Below are positions 35,426-51,238 of a DNA stretch of 64,000 nt, piece after piece. How positions within the stretch are numbered: the first letter of the stretch is position 1; each line of letters starts with the position of its first letter. Both the position numbers and the translations under genes were made by a program. The stretch spans positions 1,203,947-1,267,946 of the forward strand of contig JAQGDQ010000013.1 in assembly GCA_030141605.1 (NCBI GenBank). Reading direction: 5' to 3'. This stretch comes from Tubiluchus corallicola. Taxonomy: Eukaryota > Priapulida > Priapulimorpha > Priapulimorphida > Tubiluchidae. The notes under the pieces were generated by a model. That model was not told the origin of the DNA. It ran no database searches and saw nothing but the letters and a program-made list of their open reading frames with translations.

Positions 35426-36959
35426 CAGCTTTTTACTTGCCCACTACAGCAAATCGAACCTTTTCAGTCAAATTCAATAAATAATTAATTGACACTTATA
35501 AAACAGTACCACAGATCGCGCCAGTCTTAGTGATTACTTGAAACATTCTCCCAACTGACAAGCAGATAAAGCTGCTCACGAAAATACTTAGACTCCTGGA
35601 GAACGTATTTCAATATACAGCTAGACTTAAAGTCGATCAAGTGTGCATTATTTAAATGTAATTAATATTTTTTTATTTTCCCATCCATACAAGATTTCTG
35701 GTTAGGACACTTCAGACCATGCAAGCATGTTTAATAATATCGGAAAGGTTTGAAAGAGTAAGATTTAATATAAGTTTCTCCAAGTCAAAAAATCTTAGTC
35801 CAAGTCTTAGACAATCTCAGATTTGAGGTTTGTGTTTATCAAAACGTGCCTTGAACTAATCGAAATGCTTATTGGCTTCATAGTGTTACCTGGGAGCTTG
35901 TTCCAAGAAATTACAACTTTGAATGAAAACAAATACTGTCATTTTGTCCAGCTGCTTTGACACTTTCTTCCTTCATGTGAATGGCCTATAGTATGTTTTG
36001 TTTTGCTGTTAAATCTGTAACGTAACAATCATCCATGTATTTTTTGTTAATGTAGAATCATATTCCTAAAGATGCATATCATTTCTTGCTTCAAGCACCC
36101 ATTAATTAAGTGAAATTAGACCAAGCTCTTTTAACCTTTGGGAGTAAACTACATCTCTCAACCAAGAATTAACATGGTTAATTTTTTGTACTGAACGGAT
36201 GAAATCCTGCCTTGATTGGTCTCATTTGTCACATCTTCATACTATCCATAGTGCATACTAATCTGTGCTTTCATGCTTTCACAGCACCTCCTCTACCAAA
36301 TGGCGGCACTCACGTAACTTAATTAAGTGCAAGGTACTGAATCACTGAATCACAATTTTTGCAATTGATTACGTCATGATGTTTAGCACTGGTTGAAATT
36401 TGAGATTACCGATTATTCTCTATAATTAAGCAGCCTTTCAATAGTTTGGTGCACCTGTTATAAGGTTTGCCCAATGGGTCTTGATATGTCGCTGGAGTCC
36501 ACTTGCCACATCTCTCAGTGCTTTAACATATTCTAACACGTTCTGAGGAGTCTTTTTCCTTACATGATTTGTTTAGGTTACTTTTGGTTTATTTGCATAA
36601 CTTCCTTTATCATTGCTCACGTCATCTGAGTCTAATATGCATAAAATTTCTTACTCGAGCTTCTTTGCCAGTTAATATGTATGATTTTTTCCGAAAAAAG
36701 TTTTGTTTCAACTGTCTTAGTTCAGAAATTGACTTTCTTTTCTGTTTAGTACAAATGTTCAGTCAAGAATTGGACTGATTTTTGACCATCGATGCATTGA
36801 TCGACTTATGTAACATCAGAAATATTTGTTTATCAAGAAATTTAAAGTTATCAAGTATTACTTTATTGTAATAAATTGTTCTGTACTCTGTTATATGTCC
36901 TATAGTACAATATAGTGTCTTGTCAATAAACTGAACTGAATAGTTATAGCAGACTAGGT

Positions 36960-37708
36960 TGTTGGGAGCCGAGTGGACCACTGCGTGGGCTAGCCCAAGT
37001 AGACCGCGGTCTACTTGGGCTGCCCAAGTAGGACACTAGAGACAGGTCGCGAATTGAGTCGTTAAGTGTACTGACACCGTCCGTTGTGCTTGTTTATGTA
37101 ATAATAATAATTAAAAACGTTAGTACACGTTGAATAATTTATTATACATCTAATAAAATAAAAGAATTTTATTATGAGCTGGTAGAACGGACAATATTAA
37201 ATTTGGTTTCGATATTAATGTTGTTGAAGTGAAAAAAACCACTTTTTTGCGAATACAAAATTTGTTTAAGGTATATCATTTTTGATTTTGTCTCACTTCA
37301 CAAACAGGTGATCCGTTTCACTACCTCTTGGGCAAATAATTGTTTTCTTATAAGTAAACGTTATAGCAATCTATGTGTCCTACATGGGCTAGCGAGCCAT
37401 GTAGGACAGTGCCCTACATGTTACAATACTACTGATAATATTAAAACTAATTATCCTTGCTTTTCTTAAATGTTAAAAATTACTTTTTGGTGTTGTGAAG
37501 GCTTAGCAGAATCCGTCTTATTTTTAAATTTGCAATTATTTCTGTAAATAATAAAATGAAGAAACTTTCACAGAATTTTCAAAAATTTGACAAAATTACC
37601 GATTCTCGACAAAAATCGCTAGTGTCCTACTTGGGCTGCCCATGTAGGACACTACTTTTAGCGCATCAAGTGGTCTACTTGGCGCAGTGGTCCACTCGGC
37701 TCCCAACA
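36960..37708. mobile_element. non-autonomous DNA transposon with 26-bp perfect terminal inverted repeats
   Basis: The ends 36960-36985 and 37683-37708 are exact reverse complements over 26 bp and begin TGTTGGGAGCC. They are flanked by a 5-bp direct repeat, TAGGT, at 36955-36959 and 37709-37713, which is the expected target-site duplication. Inside the ends are palindromic subterminal blocks, including a perfect 28-nt palindrome at 36993-37020, and repeated variants of CCTACTTGGG/CCCAAGTAGG near both ends and near 37380-37425. No transposase frame is present, so it would depend on a relative elsewhere. The TGTNR-type terminus recalls Ginger-like elements, but the superfamily is uncertain. Confidence 0.88.
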
Positions 37709-38515
37709 TAGGTGACTTATAGTCTTTTCGCTATCTTTTTTATAGTTCTAGATCCATCTATCATTTTAACCATTCTTCGAAACTTATTAGCGATTCTATT
37801 ATTAATCATGTTATATTGCACTATTATAGAGATAAATAAATTGACTAGAATTGAATTTCCAGCAAGCGTCAGTGGTCCATTTTTCAACTTTCAGTCTATT
37901 GTAAAATGGAGTTTAGACAATTTAGTTTTGATAATCTTTACTTTAGTGATCGTACGTGATGGGCATAATTTATGATGATGATGATAACAATCATTCTGAA
38001 ACGGAAAACCAAAATGTTATTTAGATAATAGGTATCGTCCATTTTCCGTTTGTTGTTTGTTGCAGCTTTCCTCAAATAGTGGATATTACAACTTTAAGAA
38101 GCTGCCAGAATTAAAGCCGTAACGTGAGGTTATAATGCGAATTGCGAAAACCAGATGTGATTAAAGGCATCTTTGAGCTAATTCTGCAGACGAGTTTAGG
38201 TCCCTGTGTAAGTTAGCGTTATAAACTAAATTGGCCGTTATGAATTATATGGTTCTGTGTATTCTCATTGTTCACATTAAATAGAGATTTCTACGAACTA
38301 TAGATGCTCATTTTGTGATTTTGAGGAATTTTGTTTGAATATAAATTGGCACATTTTGGGTATGCCACCCAGATGCTCTCTGACAAATAAATGTGCAACA
38401 CAGACCAGTCTTTATAGCTAATATTTTTACTTTTCTGCTGAGTCAAATTAATTGCTACTGTACTATAGATAATTTTTCTTATTTTTAGAATTGAAAATTT
38501 ACAATAACCGATAAA

Positions 38516-39175
38516 ATGACGTCTATGGGTGAAGGGCATCAAGTGAGTTCCCTACCGCTACCTCCTATGCAGTATGTTAACTTGTACACTCCAAATAACA
38601 TTAGTCGTGGACGAGCACCGCAGCCACCAGCACCAATCCAAGATATGTACAGCATGTTTAGTGTCACATTTCATGTGGACGATCAAATTATTCGTCCTTT
38701 GGAAACCCAGGGAATAAAGCGACTATATCCACAAAATGTAGATCACAAACGTGAACTTCGAAAACTAAACCACTCCATCTTGGTAAATTTTCTTTACTTG
38801 CTGGATATTTTAGTAAAATCTCCATGCACAAACAAAAGAAAAGAGAAGATTGACGACATTAATTTACTTTTTATTCATATGCATCACTTAATCAATGAGT
38901 TTAGGCCGCACCAAGCAAGAGAGACATTGCGAGTTATGCTAGAAGTACAGAAAAAGCAAAGATTAGAAGTAGCAGAGAGATTTCAGAAACATCTTGATGG
39001 AGTTGCTGAAAAAGTTCACAATTGTTTGTCATCTCTTCCGGATCCTTTCAGCACGGATAGTTGCACAATGGTGAACTCTGAAATTAATGAGATGGATGTT
39101 GACAGTGATAACAAAAGCACTGATAAGTGTGATAGTCTTGATAAATTAATGTGTGACATTGTGGATGTTATGTAA
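38516..39175 (+). CDS. MED7: Mediator complex subunit 7
   Basis: MED7 is a middle-module subunit of the Mediator complex that links transcription factors to RNA polymerase II; with MED21 it forms the hinge. The 219-residue frame follows the family from end to end. Recognisable segments are [10 protein letters not shown] (N-terminal polyproline-like strand), [39 protein letters not shown], and [22 protein letters not shown], then an acidic, poorly conserved tail. Two in-frame ATGs (38516 and 38525) are possible starts; the second gives [11 protein letters not shown], which is closest to the vertebrate start. The coding part has no intron. It is divergent from TMF1. Confidence 0.96.
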   Translation: MTSMGEGHQVSSLPLPPMQYVNLYTPNNISRGRAPQPPAPIQDMYSMFSVTFHVDDQIIRPLETQGIKRLYPQNVDHKRELRKLNHSILVNFLYLLDILVKSPCTNKRKEKIDDINLLFIHMHHLINEFRPHQARETLRVMLEVQKKQRLEVAERFQKHLDGVAEKVHNCLSSLPDPFSTDSCTMVNSEINEMDVDSDNKSTDKCDSLDKLMCDIVDVM

Positions 39176-42100
39176 AATAATTATATTGTATAATACACAC
39201 AAACTTCAAAATGTGTTAATGTTATGCATTCATGAACTAGAATTGAACTTGACAATGTGCATGTGGCTAGCCAATTTAGAAAAGGTACTAAAGTTCTGCA
39301 CAAATAATTAGTAAGATGTGTACAGTATTGTATATGATTATGTATAATATAATTATATTCTACAATTCATAATATTGTATAATTGAGTATGTATTGCAAA
39401 ACTAATTTGTTTTTCCAAGACTTGTTGAAACATGCCAAACTAATCATAATACAAGTTACCAATAACATTTAATATTGTGATGAAATTACTATTATTTCAC
39501 TGGAGTTTGCCATGTGATAATCAAAACTATCTGATTTTTAGCATTTGTTTAAAAGCCCCGGAAGGAACTTAAACACTACTCGAAAATTCTATGCACTGAA
39601 AATGTCCTAAAATTTTAGTTTAGTGCTTTTAATTGTGCCTACCCTAAAGCAGCATAAAGCTCAGCAAATTACTTACGTAAAGTTTACTTACTTATCTTGA
39701 AAATTCCAAATTCTAGGTCATTCAAATTACTCCGAAATTTGAGACTCAGTAACTTCACAGACCCATTTATATAACTAATGTAATAATGTCACAGTCACTT
39801 TAAAATTCTGATCAAAATCCAGCAAGTATTAATTTAGTCAGGTCTGCCTATATTGGACATTTACAGTCCTAGCTCATGTGGAGAATGGGTTAAGTAGAGT
39901 GACTACTTTGATTCAACCAATTATTGATCATGCTAGCCTGGCATAGCATCCCAGTTCATGAAGTACGCTACAGATTTGCGGGGTTTAGAACTAGTAGGTG
40001 TTCAAAACACAATTTTCATCACGTTTACAAATTACGCACTTGTCTTGTACCATATTGTACTAGTTTATCTCAAAAAAAAACTAAGAAAATCCAACAATAC
40101 ATAAGAAAAGTGATAACTAAAGTGAGGGCATATGTCAACTACTTGTCTTAAATTAATATTTTTTGGTTTCATCTGATGCAATGACGTGATGTGGTCAATA
40201 AATATACCAAGCAAATGTGTTTTTCTTTCAGTTTTCGGGCCTGCTGAACAGGCCGTCAAACTGTAAGCTTATTGGTATAGATGTTAGTTTGGCTAAGAAA
40301 ATAAGATAAGATAAGTGTTTTATGGTCTTACATTATTGAAAATGTACTTGTGTGGATTTAAAACTTTTCATGTTTCCCACCTTGCTTTGGGGTATAATAT
40401 CCACCCTCATTTAGTGAATTCCTTGCCCTATTTTAGGGAGTTTAGAAAATTTTTTATTACAGGCACTTAAAAAGATTTATAGTTAAAACAACACAACTCC
40501 GTCAAAACTTAATTTACATAGTTAAAAATCATACCAAACATTTCGACAGATTACTGCTGTCATCATTAGTAGTAAATTTTACAGAGTAAAATAGACAAAA
40601 TGTCCACATTCTTACAGTCGGGTATTATTTATAGAGTTCAGTGCAACATTTGCAATGCTGCTTACCATGGTAACATGTCCAGACAATTTAAAGTAAGAAT
40701 TTGGGATTTCATCTAGAACTGGCAAAAAATAAAAAAATTCTCCATATTTGTGCCTCTGGTCACAAAACTGATTTTAATAATTTCAGTATTGTCACCAGAC
40801 CTACAAATAACTGGAACTTATTAACAAAAGAAAGTTTATCCATGTATCCTAATAAGCCTTCTCTTAATGTACAAAGCAGTCAACTCCTCTAACTTTATTT
40901 TCAAACACTTTGCTATTTGTTACTGCATCAATTTCTTTTCTATAGGTCTGGTTAATCATAACCTGTTTGGTTTTTGTGAACACATAATTACTGCATAGTT
41001 TGCTGTATCAGTTTCTTTACTGGCCTTATTATTATTACCTAATTGGCTTCTGTTAGCTACATAATTAGTTGCATAATGTTCTATAGGTTCTGCCTATATA
41101 AACCGATTGCATGTTTGTAAAAATTTACCACTGATGATAATAGCAGTAGTCTGTTGAAACATTTGGTATGATATTCAACTATATAAATTAAAAGTTCAGA
41201 AATGTAATTTTAATAAAAACCTACAGGTAATGCATAAAGCAGGTGAAAATGCCTTTTTAGTTATCTCCAAGTCTCCTGTGAGGTCAAGTGTAACTTTTTT
41301 CATATGAACTTCACTACAGAACAGAAAAACCCACACAAGTTACGCACCTATTTCTGTTAGTTATTTCAAGATGGCTTGTGCACCTATATTATAATTTTAT
41401 AAGACTTTTTTGCAAATCCTTGTGTCCATTTTGTGAAACTGGAACTGCAAAGCTTCTAATATGAAAAAAACTTTGCAATTTACTTATGCAGATTTTCCAG
41501 TACAATTTTATAGGCCCTAAAATTTCTCAGGCTAATGATATCAGCCACACAACACTTCATAAAATGAGAAAGTGAGTAGATATTCTGGTTAGTATTTCCC
41601 AAGTTTTCATTTGCCACAATTGCCTTACCATGCAAGTTTTTGCCATGATGTGCAGTACTTGCTTCTACAAGCAGACATGATCCATTTTCATGCTTTTGGT
41701 TTATGTTGTCCACTGGATTAAAAAACATTCTTAAAAGAGCGCGGGCTAAACATATTTTTTTTATTAAAAACAGATGTACCACATGTATACATGATTCTAC
41801 CATTTTTGATCATAAACCAACTTGCTTTTAATAAGCTTCAAGATCAGCAAGCAGCTTTTTGAAGGACACACACAAAACTATTTTTTATTAAACAATGATA
41901 GTATATACGTATTTGTAAATCTGTTTTACAAGTGCAAATCAAACAAGCAGTGTGCCAGAACAATATCATTGTTTAATTGCAACAAATTAGTATGATATTT
42001 TCATTTGAAAGTGTATTATTGGAAAACTAGTAAAAGAGTAATGAACTTTTCATTAAAAATACATTTACATAACTTTGCATCTTAATTTACAGTGACTATT

Positions 42101-42187
42101 AGGTACCCAACGAGGCCTATTAAAACGACCTATATTTATAGACCTACATAACAATTATTGTACTTATAAAGTTAAAAACATTAAGTA
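39176..42187. other. intergenic region between MED7 and the C1orf50 homologue (tail to tail)
   Basis: Both flanking genes end into this interval. It holds the Penelope-like remnant at 40505-41195. Nothing else coding is recognised; the small frame at 41480-41803 on the minus strand has no recognisable motif. An AATAAA usable by MED7 is at about 40199, and minus-strand AATAAA matches for the C1orf50 side occur around 41884. Confidence 0.5.
40505..41195 (+). mobile_element. decayed Penelope-like retroelement end: GIY-YIG remnants between inverted flanks
   Basis: From 40621 the frame reads GIIYRVQCNICNAAYHGN, which is the start of a Penelope-type GIY-YIG endonuclease (GIY strand, paired Cys, then the YxG strand), and it stops at a TAG near 40714. 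In a shifted frame, 40737-40892 reads KILHICASGHKTDFNNF and then WNLLTKESLSMYPNKPSLN, matching the later part of the same domain (GHKIDF and KES..I). The gene is therefore frameshifted and interrupted. About 80-nt flanks at 40505-40584 (minus orientation) and 41114-41195 (plus orientation) are inverted copies of each other. Both carry a CTGATGA-like and a GAAA-like element around a 5-bp hairpin, as in the hammerhead-bearing terminal repeats of Penelope elements. The reverse transcriptase part is absent. Confidence 0.75.
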
Positions 42188-47451
<5,264 letters not shown>

Positions 47452-48890
47452 GTTCGTAGTTGAAAAGGGTCCGTTACATTGGAACGCTAGAAGAATGGCA
47501 TTTTTGCAACTCACGCGATTGCGAAGTTTCCCATGCTGCTAAACGTAACATCGAAACTGCAATGGTAAAATTTTGTGTAATGTCATATTGTTTATCAGCA
47601 CAATTTAATAATTCAGTAAAATACTATATAATATAATTTATATATGTAACATTTGTGTATGGTATGTGTGCTATACTAATGTTGCGATTGTTGCTAGTGC
47701 TACCAAGCCTTTTTTCATAAAATAAATAAGCCAAGTCAGTGTGATTTCAGTCATGCTATAGTTGATCCTTTGGCGCTTCTAGATTTACTCCAGTAATATC
47801 TCGAAGTTCTAATTCTTGTCTGTCCCGGCACGGGCTTCCACTAACATGCTTATGTCTGACTTATGACTTTTTTGATCAACCACATTGTATAATGCACGTT
47901 TTTCTTGCTTAAGCATTTTAGTACAGTCATGTCACTTTTCTTCACAATGCGGACACAATTATTGTTACATTTGCTATCGCATCTCAAAAAAAATTCAGAA
48001 ATTTACGTAACCTAAAACCCGTTCTCATGGCATTTGGTTTGCATAATAGTTATTTGGTTACGAGAATTAAAATTTCAAATAACTGGTCAGACAGATGCAA
48101 TAATATAATACTTTGTGTAAAAATTGCCATTATATCAAGCTTATTCGCAAGTGTTTGAAGATAAAGTTAAAGGAATTGAAGTGAAGCTTGTTAGACGAAG
48201 TTAAAGCTTCATGCATTCTACAGTGCTAGGTTTCCTTTGTTTAACATATGAAGTATTGTCAAATGCAGCTGAGAAAAAGATAAAAATATTGTCCAGCTAT
48301 GCAAAATTTTGTGTTTCTAACTTTATTATTGCATTGCATTGCCAGAGTAGGATGTGAACTATAGTAGTAGAAAGTGAACTGGGACGTGTTATAGTTCACT
48401 GTGAATAAACATATTTCAGTTTATTAACAAATAAAGATTATTGAACATTATTGTATATTTCAGTCTTCATGCCCTTGTACTGGTGAGGGGCAAAACCCCA
48501 AATTTGTCATGCTCCGGCACATAAAAATTCTCTGGCTGCCAAATTTTAGAATAATAATTTTAGTAGCAAGGTTTTTGGAATTGCTCTAAACAGCACCAAA
48601 AATGCTTTAAAAGGCAAGAAAACCAGTGTACACGTTTTTCGTTTTTCTTGAAGGGGATAAGTGGACTCTAACCTTAACCCTAACATCATGCATGCATTGT
48701 ATTGTGAGGCACAGCATCCATTCACTGTTTTTACTAATTGTTGCTCACCTAGAGTAATCTGTAAAATGGCAGACATGAACAGTTCATACTAGTATTTGTC
48801 ATCTTCCGAATTATTGGCATTCATGCTTGCTTGAAACAATATATTAAAGTTTAATATTACCTTTTACCGATTTTTTGAAGATGGATTGAG
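47452..48890. other. intergenic region between the C1orf50 homologue and MPV17 (head to head)
   Basis: It contains the promoters of both divergent genes. In the reading frame of the C1orf50 ATG there is an upstream stop at about 47540 and no earlier in-frame ATG. The rest is AT-rich without motifs I can name. Confidence 0.5.
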
Positions 48891-49442
48891 ATGCCAAGAA
48901 TGGCAAGCATATGGAAATGGTATGTTAAGGTACTAAAACGACACCCATGGAAGACGCAAGCTGCATCAACTGGCGCAATATTCTGTGCAGGTGACGCAGT
49001 CGCTCAGTTTGCCATTGAAAGAAAACATTTGCAACAGTTCGATGTGATACGAAATGGACGATTCGCATTTTATGGTTTGTTCATTGCTGGACCTGCTTTG
49101 CGTAGTTGGTACTTGTGTTTAGAGAAAATATTTGGTACCAGCGGAAGAATAAGTGTCCTCAAAAAAGTCTTTTGCGACCAAGCATTTTTTGCACCGTTGT
49201 TTCTGCTTGGTTTTGTTGGAATAATGGGATGTCTTCAAGGTGAACCTTTATACATAATCAAGCAAAGATACAAGAAACAATATGTAGACATTCTTCTTAC
49301 AAATTACAAAATTTGGCCTGCTGCGCAAATAGTAAACTTTTATATAGTGCCTTTCCAACATCGTATACTTGTTGTTAATTGTGTGGCATTAGGATGGAAT
49401 ACTTATCTAGCCTGGAAGGCTAACCATAAACTAGGAAATTAA
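48891..49442 (+). CDS. MPV17: MPV17 family inner mitochondrial membrane protein
   Basis: The product belongs to the Mpv17/PMP22 family of small four-helix membrane proteins; MPV17 itself is an inner mitochondrial membrane channel-like protein needed to maintain mitochondrial DNA and nucleotide pools. The 183-residue frame (or 180 from the second ATG at 48900, giving MASIWKWYVKVLKRHPWKTQ) shows the family pattern: HPWKTQ near the N-terminus, GDAVAQF, GPALRSWYLCLEKIFG, a KKVFCDQAFFAPLFL segment, YKIWPAAQIVNFYIVPFQHR, and WNTYLAWKANHK at the C-terminus. It is closer to MPV17 than to PXMP2 by the WPAAQIVNFYIVP and WNTYLAWKA wording. There is no intron. GPANK1 follows 148 bp downstream on the same strand. 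A two-codon upstream frame (ATG GAT TGA, 48881-48889) ends just before the start. Confidence 0.93.
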   Translation: MPRMASIWKWYVKVLKRHPWKTQAASTGAIFCAGDAVAQFAIERKHLQQFDVIRNGRFAFYGLFIAGPALRSWYLCLEKIFGTSGRISVLKKVFCDQAFFAPLFLLGFVGIMGCLQGEPLYIIKQRYKKQYVDILLTNYKIWPAAQIVNFYIVPFQHRILVVNCVALGWNTYLAWKANHKLGN

Positions 49443-49590
49443 GTGGTTACACTCAAGTGCACATGGTCAGAACTAACAAGTTGAGTGCTTATACTTTAGT
49501 GCACACGATCAAAACAAGCTTTACATCAACAGAATTTGTTGTTCAGTTTATTAAGTGTATTCGCTCTTGTGTGTGATTATTGAAGTGACA

Positions 49591-50706
49591 ATGGAATTAG
49601 GATTTAGACCAATTTTATTTAGACGGGCCAATAGTGAAACTGATTCCAGTGAACAGGAGTGTGTGTCATCTGCACAATCCACCATTTCACAAGCCGAATC
49701 GGCTTCAGGAAGAGAAATAAAAGAATTCTATGAAAGTATTACTAAGTCTTCCACAAATGTTGAAAACCAGCAGAAGAGAGAGCAGCCTACTGGCAAATGT
49801 GAATTCAGAAAGCGGCATCAGAAAAAGAGAACTTGCTCTGGATTGGACGAAACAAGGAGAGCACGGAACACAAAGGTCGACAATAGTCTAGCCAGGGAGC
49901 ACAATACCTCAAAAGAAGTTGGCGTTTCACTAAGGTATCAAAATGATTTCTTAAAATCGGCACAAGATGGAGATTTGCAGAGAATGAAGAAAGTACTATC
50001 TGCGAATAAGTTGAATGTTAATGTCACAGATAGTTTTGGTTGGACAGCTTTAATGTGTGCTGCACATGCTGGTCATGTGAAAACCATTACTTATCTACTG
50101 AAGCATGGAGCTGATACAACTTTGAGGGAAAATACTAATGGCATGACAGCTTTGGATATCGCTAAGAAGTTTAATAATCCAAATGCTGCATCCGCATTAC
50201 AAACCAACAGTAGTAGCAAATATAATGATAGATATTTACCACATTCATGTAATACAACTTCATCTGCAAGTGAGGAGAAACATTTTTGTAATGTGTGCAA
50301 AAGTGAATTCTCAGAATCAGAGCGAGATCATGCAACTACGACTATTCATTTGTTTAATTTGCAAATCCGTCCAAGCGAAACTTTGTATCATATTCCTGAA
50401 AGTAATCGCGGCTTTCAAATGTTATTGAGTGGTGGATGGAACAAGGAAAGTGGACTTGGCTTACACGGTAGTGGCCGAAAGTTTCCAGTAAAGACCACGT
50501 TAAAGCAAGACAGGCGTGGGCTGGGAAGCAAGGAGGTGGGAAAGCCTAAAATAACCCATTTTGGCCCCAAAGATAAAGCAGCAATTAAATCACAAAATAA
50601 AGTTAGGAAAATGAAAGAATCAACACTGTCACGTAAGAAACGTCAGCGTCAGATTACTAAAGAACAGGCATGGGAACGAAACTTTAGACAGTATTTTGAT
50701 TCCTGA
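49591..50706 (+). CDS. GPANK1: G-patch domain and ankyrin repeat protein
   Basis: The 371-residue protein has the architecture of GPANK1 (BAT4), a putative nuclear RNA-associated protein of unsettled function. The order is: a charged N-terminal region with a basic KRHQKKR stretch (about 70-85), ankyrin repeats at about 118-210 (FGWTALMCAAHAGHVKTITY and NGMTALDIAKK), a C2H2-like zinc-finger segment at about 232-255 (CNVCKSEF with His pair), a G-patch at about 271-317 (GFQMLLSGGWNKESGLGLHG), and a basic C-terminus ending in KEQAWERNFRQYFDS as in the human protein. The human length is 356. The start MELGFRPILF is the first ATG in the frame after MPV17. No intron. AATAAA is at 50867-50872. Confidence 0.94.
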   Translation: MELGFRPILFRRANSETDSSEQECVSSAQSTISQAESASGREIKEFYESITKSSTNVENQQKREQPTGKCEFRKRHQKKRTCSGLDETRRARNTKVDNSLAREHNTSKEVGVSLRYQNDFLKSAQDGDLQRMKKVLSANKLNVNVTDSFGWTALMCAAHAGHVKTITYLLKHGADTTLRENTNGMTALDIAKKFNNPNAASALQTNSSSKYNDRYLPHSCNTTSSASEEKHFCNVCKSEFSESERDHATTTIHLFNLQIRPSETLYHIPESNRGFQMLLSGGWNKESGLGLHGSGRKFPVKTTLKQDRRGLGSKEVGKPKITHFGPKDKAAIKSQNKVRKMKESTLSRKKRQRQITKEQAWERNFRQYFDS

Positions 50707-51238
50707 AGAAATTATTGACTTATTGACTATTGTAGACTGCCATTACATGTCAATGCATATCATGTAATTGCTGTAAAGAATTGCCTTTATTACATTGTCG
50801 ATTTTTTTGTATTAAAACGTTTTATAATATGCTAAATAATGGCATTATTAAACCTATAAATTTAGAAATAAAAAAATAAGCAACTTGTGCAAACATATAT
50901 TATAAATAAGTATTAACAGCCACGTATATAAAAAACTTTCAACAGAAAAGTTACCAGCTTGTTGTTAATGCCAGCACATTACATAATAACAATACATCCT
51001 AGTCAAAAGTAATCCCATTTCAGCAAGTAATCTTTGATGAAAATCCATTGTAAATTCTTGAAATGATTTCTTGAATCACGGATTTGTAGGCAAACATTTT
51101 AAATGGTGTTCATCACAGCTTAGTAGCAATCATGTACCAGTCTTCAAAATGGCGTTCATCACAACCTAGTAGCAATCGCGTAGCAGTCCACATAACACAG
51201 CTTAGTAGCAATCGTATACCAGTCTGCAAAAGCACTTG
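50707..51238. other. overlapping 3' ends of GPANK1 and URM1
   Basis: The two genes converge here. The GPANK1 polyadenylation signal is at 50867 and a minus-strand AATAAA for URM1 is at 50786-50791, so their 3' UTRs may overlap. Positions about 51108-51240 hold three imperfect copies of a roughly 45-bp unit containing CACAGCTTAGTAGCAATC. Confidence 0.6.

Larger units (their letters stand above)
34355..38515. other. intergenic region between TMF1 and MED7 (head to head)
   Basis: Besides the tRNA gene and the transposon at 36960-37708, no gene is seen. The TMF1 upstream non-coding exon and both promoters must lie here. About 35860-36300 looks like an old interspersed repeat, because its wording resembles the 3' parts of decayed LINE-type repeats, but I cannot classify it. 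A T-rich tract ending in AG just before 38490 could be the acceptor of a MED7 5' UTR intron. Confidence 0.5.

Noticed and set aside
35860-36300. Possible LINE-derived interspersed repeat
   Set aside because: Some wording resembles decayed LINE 3' ends, but no reading frame or boundary could be defined.
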